DNA of 64,000 bases from Streptomyces piniterrae (lineage in GTDB: Bacteria > Actinomycetota > Actinomycetes > Streptomycetales > Streptomycetaceae): NCBI RefSeq assembly GCF_005048155.1, contig NZ_SUMB01000003.1, positions 806,001 through 870,000 on the forward strand, written 5' to 3'. The notes under the pieces are model-generated. The model was not told where the DNA came from. It saw only the letters and a list, made by a program, of their open reading frames with translations, and did no database searches. A program made the translations under genes and the position numbers. Of the stretch, positions 16,478 through 24,207 are shown piece by piece (within the stretch, counting starts at the first letter, position 1; the number at the start of each line of letters is the position of its first letter).

Positions 16478-18693
16478 GCCGGGCCTCCAGGCTGCGGATC
16501 GGCCCCCGGGCCCTCATAGTGCCCGTGCGCATGCGGGTCGTGGGGGTGGTGGGCCTGCGGAGCGTGCTCCGTGGGGTCGGCGGGGCCGGCCTGGTGGGGG
16601 ATGCGCGGGGTGTCCGCGGCCCCTTCCGCCCCGGCCTGGGCCTCGGCCTCCGCGCGGGCCTTGACGACCTCCTCGACGGCCTCCAGGACGCCCCGGTAGC
16701 CGGAGCAGCGGCACAGGTTGCCGCACAGCGCCTTGCGGGTCTCCAGCTCGCTGGGGGCGTGGTTGCCCTCCAGGAGGTCGTGCACGGTCATCGCCATGCC
16801 CGGTACGCAGAAGCCGCACTGCACCGCACCGGAGGCGGCGAGGGCGCGCTGCACGTCCGAGGGCGTGCCGTCCTGGGCGAGCCCCTCGACCGTGCGGACC
16901 TCACTGCCCGCGGTGGTGGCCGCCGGCACCAGGCAGGACGCGACGAGCCGCCCGTCCACCTGGACCGAGCAGGCCCCGCACTCGCCCTGGGAGCAGCCGT
17001 CCTTGGCCCCGGCGAGGCCGAGCCGCTCGCGCAGCACGTAGAGCAGCGATTCGCCGATCCAGGCGTCGGTGACCGGCCGGTCGGTGCCGTTCACGCGCAG
17101 GACGTAGGAGGCGGCGGGGTGTTCGTCGTACGCGTCGAGGCCGGGGTCCGCCGGGGCGTCGGCGTCGGCGTCGACGGGGTCGGGGGCCGGATCGGGGGAT
17201 TCGGGGGAGCCCTCGCGGGCGGCCCCGGGGGCCGTGGTGTGCGCGTGGACAGCGGGGGCCGCGTGGTCGGACGGGTCCGCGTGGTGCCCGGCACCGGTGG
17301 CGAATTCGGCGGAATCGCCGGACTCGCCGTGTTCGCCGTACTCGGCGGCCGGGGCGGCGCCCTCGGCCGCGACGGCGTCCGGGCCCGCGTCGGCACCCGC
17401 ACCGGCATGTGCATCCGCACCGTTCACCGCATCCGCGCCGGCACCCGCGCCGGCCGCGAACTCCCCGGTCCCGTCCGGCTGCTCACCGCCGGCCGCCGGG
17501 ACCGTCCACGGCTCCGCCCGGTCCGGGCGGCCCGGCTGGTCCGCGCCGACGCCGGAACCCACGTGGGCCGCGGAGCCCATGCCCGTCCCTGCGCCCGCTT
17601 CCTCGCCGGGGCCCTGTGCGTCCGCGCCCTCGTGCTGCGGCGCCTCCCCGGCGGGCGGCCACTGGGCCAGCGCGTCGGCCGGCAGCGACCAATGACCGGT
17701 CGCACCGCCCGCCGCCGGATCCGTGCCGCCCGTGCCGGCCCCGTACGCCTGGCCGCCCGGCAGGTCGTCGCCGCCGTGGGGTGCGGCGCCCTGCTCGCCG
17801 CCATGGCCGGTCAGGCCGCCGTCCCGCGCGTACGGGTCGTCGGCCGGAGCGCCGAACGGACCGCCCGCGGCGCCGTGCACGTCCTCACGCGCCCCGGTGC
17901 CGTGCCCGTCCTCGGCGCCGCCGTGCACGCCCGTCGTGGCGCTCAGCCCGGTGGTGAAGTTCCAGTGGCCGGTCCCGCCGGCAGCGTCGGCCGCCACCGG
18001 CTCGCCGGTGTCCGCCGCGCCGTCGGCGCCCCCGTACGTGCCCGGGTAGTCGCCGCCCTCGTAACCGGTGGCGCCGCCGGAGCCGGCGGGCCCCGGATAG
18101 CCCGGCTGCCCCTGATGGCCGGCCTGGGCCGGATATCCCGTGTGTGCCAGGCCGTCGTCACCGACGAGATACTCGCCGGACTCCTCCAGGCCGTCGTCCG
18201 CCGCGGCCGGGACCGACCATGCGCCGGAGCCGCCGGCCGGCTGCGAGCCGCCGGCGACCGGCCAGTCCACCCGGTCGCCGCCCCAAGGCTGCGCCGCCTC
18301 GGGGGCGCCGGCCTGGTAGCCCGCGGACGGGTCCTGGTGTCCCGGGGAGCTCGTCTGGGCCTGGTAGCCGGCGGACGGGTCGGCGTAGCCGGCCGAGGGG
18401 TCCGCGAACGGCATCGTCCACTGGCCGGTCGCGGCCGGGTCGGTGCCCGCGTCGGGGACCGGCGGCGAGGGGGCGTGCTGGGTGAACGAGGCGGGCGGCG
18501 TGTAGCCGTGGCCGGGCGCGGCGAGCGGATCGGAGGTGCCGTACCCGTTGGGCAGCCCGGCTCCGTAGGCCCCGGTGGTGAAGCCCTCCGGGAGCTGCAC
18601 GAAGGCGGTGGCCTCCTGCTCGTACTCGCCGCCCTGGGGCAGCGGCTGCCAGCCCTGCTCAGGGTGCGGATTGCGGTTTTCTGCGTCACTCAC
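16474..18693 (-). CDS. [2Fe-2S] subunit of Mo-hydroxylase with very long low-complexity N-terminus
   Basis: The 739-residue protein is far larger than the usual 150-180 of this subunit. The C-terminal part (about residues 520-690) is canonical: YVLRVNGTDRPVTDAWIGESL, plant-type ferredoxin cluster CSQGECGACSVQVDG...SCLVPA, then the second cluster AVQCGFCVPGMAMTVHDLL...CGNLCRCSGYRGV. It transfers electrons between Mo centre and FAD. The first roughly 510 residues are disordered and rich in G, A, D, P and E with weak repeats (DPSAGYADPSAGYQ, PGHQDPSAGY, GTGHWNF / ATGHWSLP / ATGQWTMP). These repeated (T/S)G(H/Q)W motifs may be protein-binding. It starts at ATG 18693 overlapping the FAD subunit stop, and its own stop overlaps the large subunit start. 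Confidence 0.88.
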   Translation of the reverse strand: MSDAENRNPHPEQGWQPLPQGGEYEQEATAFVQLPEGFTTGAYGAGLPNGYGTSDPLAAPGHGYTPPASFTQHAPSPPVPDAGTDPAATGQWTMPFADPSAGYADPSAGYQAQTSSPGHQDPSAGYQAGAPEAAQPWGGDRVDWPVAGGSQPAGGSGAWSVPAAADDGLEESGEYLVGDDGLAHTGYPAQAGHQGQPGYPGPAGSGGATGYEGGDYPGTYGGADGAADTGEPVAADAAGGTGHWNFTTGLSATTGVHGGAEDGHGTGAREDVHGAAGGPFGAPADDPYARDGGLTGHGGEQGAAPHGGDDLPGGQAYGAGTGGTDPAAGGATGHWSLPADALAQWPPAGEAPQHEGADAQGPGEEAGAGTGMGSAAHVGSGVGADQPGRPDRAEPWTVPAAGGEQPDGTGEFAAGAGAGADAVNGADAHAGAGADAGPDAVAAEGAAPAAEYGEHGESGDSAEFATGAGHHADPSDHAAPAVHAHTTAPGAAREGSPESPDPAPDPVDADADAPADPGLDAYDEHPAASYVLRVNGTDRPVTDAWIGESLLYVLRERLGLAGAKDGCSQGECGACSVQVDGRLVASCLVPAATTAGSEVRTVEGLAQDGTPSDVQRALAASGAVQCGFCVPGMAMTVHDLLEGNHAPSELETRKALCGNLCRCSGYRGVLEAVEEVVKARAEAEAQAGAEGAADTPRIPHQAGPADPTEHAPQAHHPHDPHAHGHYEGPGADPQPGGPA

Positions 18694-19586
18694 GAGAGCG
18701 CCCTCCCCAGTGCGCGGCGGGCCAGTGCTGCCACCGTACGGCGCAGGTGCAGCGCGGCGGGCGGCAGGGTCGCCGGTTCCGAACCGTCCTCGGGCGGCGC
18801 CGGGTCGGGGATACAGGCGGCGGCCACGTAGTCACCGAAAGCGGTCAGCGCCTCGGGGACCAGGCCGCGTTCGCCGTCCCAGTCGATGATCGAGGCGACC
18901 CACTGCTCGGCCTCCAGGGGGCGCAGCGGCATGGCGGCGACCGCGCCCACGGCGCAGCGCACGCCGCGCCGGGCCGGGTCCAGGACCAGCGACACCGAGG
19001 CGGTGGCGCGTCCGGGGCCGGTGCGCCCGGTGGCCTTGAGGAACGTCTGCGGGGCGTGCAGCAGCGGCACCCGTACGAAGCCGACGAGTTCGCCGGGGCG
19101 CAGCATCTCGCGGCCGGCCAGCAGGTGGCTGACCGGGATCTCCCGGCGCCCGCCCCCGGGGCAGCCGATGATCAGCGTCGCTTCGAGGGCGGCGAGCACG
19201 GGGAGGGTGTCGCCCGTGGGCGCGGAGGTGACGATGTTGCCGCCGAGGGTCCCGGCGTTGCGGATCTGCGGGGGGCCCGCGGCGCGCGCGGCGGCGGCCA
19301 GGCCCGGGATCAGGGCCGCGAAGTCGGGGCGCCCCATACGGGCGAGGGTGAGACCGGCACCGAGGAGCGCATGGCCGTCCTGGTACTGCCAGCCGCGGAT
19401 CTCGCTGATCCGGCCGAGGCCCACCAGGGCCGCGGGTCTGAGGAGTCCGGCGTTGACGGCGGCCATGAGATCGGTGCCGCCCGCGACGGGCACGGCGGCG
19501 GGCATGGCGGTGAGCGCCGCCACCGCCTCGTCGAGCGAGGCCGGCAACGTCACCGTGTGCGACGCGTGCGGTGCTTGGGTGGTCAA
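18690..19586 (-). CDS. FAD-binding subunit of Mo-hydroxylase (CoxM/XdhB type)
   Basis: The 298-residue protein has the VAO-type FAD domain typical of the medium subunit: VPVAGGTDLMAAVNAGLLRP (FAD pyrophosphate), RAAGPPQIRNAGTLGGNI and SAPTGDTLPVLAALEATL, then the CO dehydrogenase flavoprotein C-terminal domain (FLKATGRTGPGRATASVSL). It passes electrons from the Fe-S subunit to NAD or another acceptor. The frame is open to 19823, but TTG 19586 (LTTQAPHASHTVTLPAS) matches the expected family N-terminus and has an AAGGGG ribosome site about 9 nt upstream. First gene of the three-gene operon. Confidence 0.9.
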   Translation of the reverse strand: MTTQAPHASHTVTLPASLDEAVAALTAMPAAVPVAGGTDLMAAVNAGLLRPAALVGLGRISEIRGWQYQDGHALLGAGLTLARMGRPDFAALIPGLAAAARAAGPPQIRNAGTLGGNIVTSAPTGDTLPVLAALEATLIIGCPGGGRREIPVSHLLAGREMLRPGELVGFVRVPLLHAPQTFLKATGRTGPGRATASVSLVLDPARRGVRCAVGAVAAMPLRPLEAEQWVASIIDWDGERGLVPEALTAFGDYVAAACIPDPAPPEDGSEPATLPPAALHLRRTVAALARRALGRALS

Positions 19587-19896
19587 GCCAGCTGCCCCTT
19601 CCCCGGTGTCCCGGCTGTTCCGCTGCGCCGTACGGTACGTGCTCACGGCCCGGACGTGGCAACTCTGGCACATCTTCCCGGGACCACGACGAGAGGGTCC
19701 GCGAAGCGACGATCCGCCCCCGCATGAGGGGTTGGTCCGGTTTCGTCCGTCGGTGTGGGACGGCCGGGATCGCGGTTGCGCGCGCCGGGGAGCGCGTCGC
19801 GCGGCGCGCTCCGGGGCGCTCATCGTCCGCGCCGCGGTACGGGGAGTTCCACCGTCCCAGGGTCCGGCGGTCCGAGCGCCCTCCTTGCACGTCGGC
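19587..19896. promoter_or_regulatory. Promoter region of the Mo-hydroxylase operon
   Basis: 310 bp between two minus-strand transcription units. It must hold the Mo-hydroxylase promoter. The complement contains CCGGGAAGATGTGCCAGAGT, a slightly AT-richer segment around 19655-19685. No terminator for the upstream hexosaminidase is obvious, and I see no gene. Confidence 0.4.
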
Positions 19897-21702
19897 TCAC
19901 ACGTTCGGGGGCGCCCCGTCGATCGGGCGTCCGAGCACGCCGGGACGCCGCTGCCAGGGGTGGGGGCCGCCGGGCGGGCGGTAGTCGACGCCGAGGGCGT
20001 CGAGCCGGGCGTAGTGCGCGGTCATCCGCCGGCCGAAGTCCTGGTGGTCGCGGTCGGCGGGCGGCGGCAGCCGGGACCAGGCGACCTCGGCGAACGCCGC
20101 GAGCCGCGGGAAGACCTGGTAGTCGACGCGCTGCTGACTGTCCATGACCTCGGTCCAGACGTTGGCCTGGGTGCCGAGGACGTGCGCGGCCTGCTCGTCC
20201 GTCAGTTCCGGCGGTACCGGCTCGAAGCGGTAGACGTCCTCCAGGGTGCGCACGTAGCCGATCGGCACCGGTTCGTGGGGGGAGGCGTGCTGACGGTGGT
20301 CCAGATACACCTGCTGCTCGGGGCACATGACGACGTCGTGGCCGGCGCGGGCGGCGGCGATCCCGCCGGCGTAGCCGCGCCAGGACGAGACGGCGGCGCC
20401 TTCGGCCAGGCCCAGCTCCGTCGTCCCGCCTCCGGGGGCGGCCCGGCCGCCGCCCTCCAGGATCTCGTCCCAGCCGATCAGTCGCCGTCCGCGGTCGGCC
20501 AGCCAGCGGCCGAAGTGCCGGATGAACCAGCTCTGCAGCGCGTCCTCGTCCGCGAGGCCCAGCTCGGCGATGCGGGCCTGTGCGGTGGCCGACGCCTTCC
20601 ACTGGTCCTTGGGGCACTCGTCGCCGCCGATGTGCACGAACGGCGAGGGGAAGAGTTCCAGGACCTCCGCCAGCACGTGCTCGTAGAACCGCAGGGCGTT
20701 GTCAGTGGGGGCGAGTACGTTCGGATTGACGCCCCAGGTGTCCCAGACCTCCAGGGAGTTGGTGTCGATGACGTCGGTGTTGCCGAGTTCCGGATACGCG
20801 GCGATGGCGGCCTGCGAGTGCCCGGGGATGTCGATCTCGGGGACGACGGTGATATGCCGCGCGGCGGCGTAGGCGACGATCTCGCGGATGTCGTCCTGGG
20901 TGTAGAAGCCGCCGTGCGGTCGCTCGTCCCAGAGCGGGGAGGCGCGGTGCCCGATCTTCGTGCGCGCCCGCCAGGCGCCGGTCCTGGTGAGTTCCGGGTA
21001 GCGCGCGATCTCGATGCGCCAGCCCTGGTCGTCGGTGAGATGGAGGTGGAGGACGTTGAGTTTGTGCGCGGCGAGCAGGTCGATATAGCGCAGTACGCCG
21101 TCCTTGGGCATGAAGTGCCGTGCGACGTCGAGCATCATGCCGCGCCAGGCGAAGCGGGGGGCGTCCTCGATGGTCTGCTGCGGCAGGACGGGGCCGCGGC
21201 CCGGTGCGAGCGGCGCGCGGCGGAAGGCGTGCGGACCGAGGAGCTGACGGAGCGTCTGGGCGCCCCAGAAGACTCCGGCCGGGCTGCCGCCGGCGATCCG
21301 CACGCCCCAGTTGGTGACGGCGTCCAGCCGGTAGCCCTCCGCCGGGAGGTCCGGGTCGAGGGTGAGCGCGAGGGTGTCCGCCGCGTCGTCGGGGCCGGGC
21401 GGCAGGGGCAGCGCGAAGGCCGCGCCGAGGGTGTCGCGCAGCCAGCGCGCGGTGCCCTCGGTGCCCGGGGCGGCCGCGAGTGCGGTCCGCTCGCCGAGCC
21501 GTACGGCGCAGCGGTACGGGCCGTCGATCCGAAGCGGCGCCGGGATCAGGCCGCTTCCGGTGCCCGGGGCGGTACCGGGGGCGGTGCCGGTGCCCGTCTC
21601 GGCGTCCGTCGCGTTCGCACCGTCGGCCGTGGTCGCGGCGTCGGCCCCGGTCACAGCCCCGGCCGTGGTCGCGCTCTCCGTGTCGGTCTCGGTCTGTGGC
21701 AT
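19897..21702 (-). CDS. Beta-N-acetylhexosaminidase, glycoside hydrolase family 20
   Basis: The 601-residue enzyme has an Ala/Thr-rich N-terminus (1-50) without a clear signal peptide. A GH20b-like domain (LIPAPLRIDGPYRCAVRLGE...) comes next, followed by the GH20 TIM barrel: APRFAWRGMMLDVARHFMPKD, HLHLTDDQGWRIEI, VVPEIDIPGHSQAAIAAYP. The catalytic pair is in VHIGGDECPKDQW, about D361-E362, for substrate-assisted removal of terminal GlcNAc from chitooligosaccharides or N-glycans. Lack of a signal suggests intracellular processing of imported chitobiose-type sugars. This fits the ABC-permease stub 4 nt upstream: the gene once ended a sugar-uptake operon. Start ATG 21702. Confidence 0.95.
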   Translation of the reverse strand: MPQTETDTESATTAGAVTGADAATTADGANATDAETGTGTAPGTAPGTGSGLIPAPLRIDGPYRCAVRLGERTALAAAPGTEGTARWLRDTLGAAFALPLPPGPDDAADTLALTLDPDLPAEGYRLDAVTNWGVRIAGGSPAGVFWGAQTLRQLLGPHAFRRAPLAPGRGPVLPQQTIEDAPRFAWRGMMLDVARHFMPKDGVLRYIDLLAAHKLNVLHLHLTDDQGWRIEIARYPELTRTGAWRARTKIGHRASPLWDERPHGGFYTQDDIREIVAYAAARHITVVPEIDIPGHSQAAIAAYPELGNTDVIDTNSLEVWDTWGVNPNVLAPTDNALRFYEHVLAEVLELFPSPFVHIGGDECPKDQWKASATAQARIAELGLADEDALQSWFIRHFGRWLADRGRRLIGWDEILEGGGRAAPGGGTTELGLAEGAAVSSWRGYAGGIAAARAGHDVVMCPEQQVYLDHRQHASPHEPVPIGYVRTLEDVYRFEPVPPELTDEQAAHVLGTQANVWTEVMDSQQRVDYQVFPRLAAFAEVAWSRLPPPADRDHQDFGRRMTAHYARLDALGVDYRPPGGPHPWQRRPGVLGRPIDGAPPNV

Positions 21703-21706
21703 GCCG

Positions 21707-21784
21707 TCAGCCCTTCACCGCGCCGCACGGGCCCGATACCCGCCGGTGCTGTACGAGTACGAAGAAGACCAGCACGGGGGATGG
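21707..21784 (-). pseudogene. C-terminal stub of a sugar ABC transporter permease (MalG family)
   Basis: Directly before the hexosaminidase start (stop TGA at 21707-21709, 4 nt from its ATG) the frame encodes PVLVFFVLVQHRRVSGPCGAVKG, 25 codons after an in-frame TGA at 21785. MalG-type carbohydrate permeases end in the same way (hydrophobic last helix, then Q-R-x2-V-x-G-x3-GAVKG). The intact permease at 60413 in this window ends FFAFQRQFVSGVMAGAVK. No longer homologous frame exists upstream, so the rest of the permease and presumably its operon were deleted. Confidence 0.6.
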
Positions 21785-21843
21785 TCATCACGGTCGATGC
21801 TGCCATGCCCCGCCCCCGCAAGTGCGCGTCCCGGGAACGACGG

Positions 21844-21873
21844 CGGGCCCGGGTCCGCGAGGGACCGGGCCCG
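21844..21873 (-). terminator. Hairpin downstream of the DUF3039 gene
   Basis: CGGGCCCGGGTCC pairs with GGACCGGGCCCG across a short GCGAG loop with one bulged base, 90 nt past the DUF3039 stop. Confidence 0.6.
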
Positions 21874-21962
21874 AACCCGTGGCGGGGCACCGCCAGGCGA
21901 TGAACGGCTACGACCCGCCGCTCACCGCCGGAAACCACCGACTGCGGTCTGTGAACCCGCGG

Positions 21963-22256
21963 CTACTTCTTGCCGCCGTCCTTGCCGCCCTTGTCCTTGT
22001 CGCCACCGGCGCCCATGGACTCGAAGATCTCCTTGCACATGGGACACACCGGATACTTCTTCGGGTCCCGGCCCGGGACCCATACCTTGCCGCACAGCGC
22101 CACGACGGGAGTGCCGTCGAGCGCGCTCGCCATGATCTTGTCCTTCTGGACATAGTGGGCGAAGCGCTCGTGGTCGCCGTCGCCGTGCGACACCTGGGGT
22201 GTCGGCTCTACGAGGGTCCCCGTACCTGCCCCGCGCTCGGGCTCAAGAGTGCTCAT
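21963..22256 (-). CDS. DUF3039 domain protein
   Basis: The 97-residue protein (MSTLEPERGAGTGTL...) contains the actinobacterial DUF3039 core: HGDGDHERFAHYVQKDKIMA, then TPVVALCGKVWVPGRDPKKY and PVCPMCKEIFESM. Three cysteines (C-x(n)-CPMC) suggest a zinc knuckle. The C-terminus is a Lys/Gly/Asp-rich tail (GGDKDKGGKDGGKK). ATG 22256 was preferred over TTG 22265. The function of this family is not known. It precedes the hexosaminidase on the same strand but is separated from it by a hairpin and the permease stub. Confidence 0.9.
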   Translation of the reverse strand: MSTLEPERGAGTGTLVEPTPQVSHGDGDHERFAHYVQKDKIMASALDGTPVVALCGKVWVPGRDPKKYPVCPMCKEIFESMGAGGDKDKGGKDGGKK

Positions 22257-22361
22257 AAGTGCCAAGGGTACTCACGCGCGCCGCAAGCGGGGAGCGTCGG
22301 CCCGCCGCCGGGTGACCGGCGCGTCCCCCGGCCGCCGCGCCACCGGCCGTGAGCCCGCGCC

Positions 22362-23042
22362 CTACGACCCCACCGGCACCCCGCCCCGGTCGCCGCTCGT
22401 CAGCCCCAGCTGGGTGGCGAAGGCCAGCGCGGCCTCCGGCCGGATCTCGTACCAGGCGTCCTGGTCGCAGACCGCGCCCAGCAGCGCGGCGATGTCCTCC
22501 GCGCGGACCGTACGCGCCTCGGCGGCCGCCATGAAGGCGCGGACCGCCGCCGCGGGGTCGACGTCCGTCTCGGTACGGGCCACGAGATCGTCGACGATCC
22601 GCCCGATCGCGGCCTCACCGGGCGCGGTCCAGCTCATCGCCATCTCCAGGCCGTCGTCCGGCATCTTCTCGGGGTACGGGGCACGGGCCCAGGCGCCGTC
22701 CTGCCACCAGTAGACGAAGCCGAAGAGGTTGCCCTCGGCGTCGTGCCGCAGCTGCTCCCAGGGCAGCCATTCGGGGCCGCCGGCCAGGAAGTCGATCTGC
22801 CGGCCCGCGTCGTGCGTATAGCTGCCGTCGGAATCCTGGCCGCACAGCAGCGCCCGGCCGTCCTCGAACAGCTTCAGCCGCCACCAGTAGGAGCCGCCGC
22901 CGTTCCAGCACTCCAGCCCCCGGCCGCCCCAGGAGAATTCGTCCCAGTCGTCCACGGCGGCCGCCACCACCGCCAGCGTCGCGGCGCGCGCCCACAACCG
23001 CTCCGGATGGTCCAGGTCCTCGGGCACACTGGGCCTGTGCAT
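22362..23042 (-). CDS. Conserved hypothetical protein rich in aromatic residues
   Basis: The 226-residue product starts at ATG 23042 (MHRPSVPEDLDHPERLWAR), with GGGGAGAG as ribosome site. The middle is unusually tryptophan- and tyrosine-rich: WDEFSWGGRGLECWNGGGSYWWRL, then GPEWLPWEQLRHDAEGNLFGFVYWWQDGAWARAPYP. A helical C-terminal part of about 70 residues follows (AAVRAFMAAAEARTVRAEDIAALLGAV). It has no signal peptide or membrane span. The pattern of a small beta domain plus helices recalls SMI1/KNR4-like or immunity-type folds, but I cannot assign it. Monocistronic between DUF3039 and YqgE. Confidence 0.75.
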   Translation of the reverse strand: MHRPSVPEDLDHPERLWARAATLAVVAAAVDDWDEFSWGGRGLECWNGGGSYWWRLKLFEDGRALLCGQDSDGSYTHDAGRQIDFLAGGPEWLPWEQLRHDAEGNLFGFVYWWQDGAWARAPYPEKMPDDGLEMAMSWTAPGEAAIGRIVDDLVARTETDVDPAAAVRAFMAAAEARTVRAEDIAALLGAVCDQDAWYEIRPEAALAFATQLGLTSGDRGGVPVGS

Positions 23043-23227
23043 GGCGCTCTCCCCGTTCGTCCAGCACGGACCCGCCATCGCGTCCGCGCGCCGTCCCCAA
23101 CACCTCGAACCATAGCGACGGGCACTGACAATTCCCCATGACGAAGCCGTCACAATAATCAAGCCGTCAACAAAATTTGCCGGCCCGGGAAACCGGCCCG
23201 GGGAGCCGCGCTTCGCCCCCGCCCGCC

Positions 23228-23902
23228 TCAGTTCAGCGACGGGTCATCCGGGTACGTGGCCACCATCGCCAGCTCGTTCCGCTGGCGGCGCAGCACCGCC
23301 CGCCACAGCTGCTCCGGGTCCGGCGACGAGACGTCCCCCGGTTCCGACTCGACGACGTACCAGGCGCCCTCCACCAGCTCGTCCTCCAGCTGGCCGGGCC
23401 CCCAGCCCGCATACCCGGCGAAGATCCGCAGGCTGCCGAGGACGGCCGCGAGGAGCTCCGGCGGGGCCTCCAGATCCACCAGGCCGATCGCGCCGTGCAC
23501 CCGGCGCCAGCCCAGCGGCTCGTCACCGGCCGGCACGCTCTCCGCCGTGTCCGCGGCCGGCGCACCCGCCACCCCGTCGTCGGCGCCACCGGACCGGGCG
23601 CCGCTCTCGTAGGACGGGATGCCGCCCTCCCCGGCGACGCTCCCGGGCACCACCGCCACCCCGAGCGCCGAGTCCAGCGACACCGGGCCGCCCTGGAAGA
23701 CCACCCCGGGCTCGCCGGCCAGCGCGGCCCACGGCGCGAGAATGTCGCCCACACCGACCGGCGTCGGACGGTTCAGGACCACGCCGAGGGAGCCCTCCTC
23801 GTCGTGATCGAGAAGCAGCACCACCGCGCGGTCGAAGTTCGGGTCGGCGAGCGCGGGCGTCGCGACGAGCAGCCGGCCTGTGAGCGAGGACACCTCGGTC
23901 AT
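23228..23902 (-). CDS. YqgE/AlgH family protein (DUF179)
   Basis: The 224-residue protein begins MTEVSSLTGRLLVATPALAD at ATG 23902. The family core is clear: FDRAVVLLLDHDEEGSLGVVLNRP, then VFQGGPVSLDSALGVAVVPG, RVHGAIGLVDLEAPPELLAAVLGSLRIFAGYAGWGPGQLEDEL and WYVVESEPGDV. YqgE/AlgH proteins are cytoplasmic and of unsettled biochemical function; AlgH was named for alginate regulation in Pseudomonas. An insertion of about 35 residues rich in A, G and D (ASPTSRSGADDGVAGAP-like region, about residues 95-130) interrupts the core and is low-complexity. Divergent from murA. Confidence 0.93.
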   Translation of the reverse strand: MTEVSSLTGRLLVATPALADPNFDRAVVLLLDHDEEGSLGVVLNRPTPVGVGDILAPWAALAGEPGVVFQGGPVSLDSALGVAVVPGSVAGEGGIPSYESGARSGGADDGVAGAPAADTAESVPAGDEPLGWRRVHGAIGLVDLEAPPELLAAVLGSLRIFAGYAGWGPGQLEDELVEGAWYVVESEPGDVSSPDPEQLWRAVLRRQRNELAMVATYPDDPSLN

Positions 23903-24207
23903 GGCCACATGATCCCGCACTTTGGGCCGATACGGGGAGTCGACGGCCGGACCGGTGCGAGAGCGCCCAGGGCGTACGGCGGCAGCACCGGCGCACGGGC
24001 CTGCCGGGCGGCCGCAGCGAACCGCCCATTCGAGACAACGAGGTGAATTCTCGACCAAACGACGATTACAGATCAAAGGCGGATCGTAGCGGAGTGTGTT
24101 GTGACAAAGCCATTACATGCCCGAAGCCCGCACAGGCCTACGGACACCCCCTCCGGCGCCCTTACCATTTCCCCTTGGCCCTGCCCGTCTCCAGGAACGC
24201 GAGATCC
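23903..24207. promoter_or_regulatory. Divergent yqgE / murA promoter region
   Basis: 305 bp. The central part (24020-24125) is AT-richer: ACGAGGTGAATTCTCGACC, ACGACGATTACAGATCAAAG, GTTGTGACAAAGCCATTACA. TTGTGAC at about 24097 is a plausible -35-like element for murA. The murA leader of roughly 90 nt is pyrimidine-rich with no strong SD, so weak or regulated initiation is possible. Confidence 0.45.

Noticed and set aside
14009..18831. Plus-strand open frames of 836 and 770 codons
   Set aside because: Antisense of the Mo-hydroxylase subunits; the first also begins inside the tRNA gene.
14144..19586. Treating the Mo-hydroxylase as pseudogenes because of motif loss
   Set aside because: All three frames are intact, coupled by 4-nt overlaps and with normal codon use; divergence is more likely than decay.
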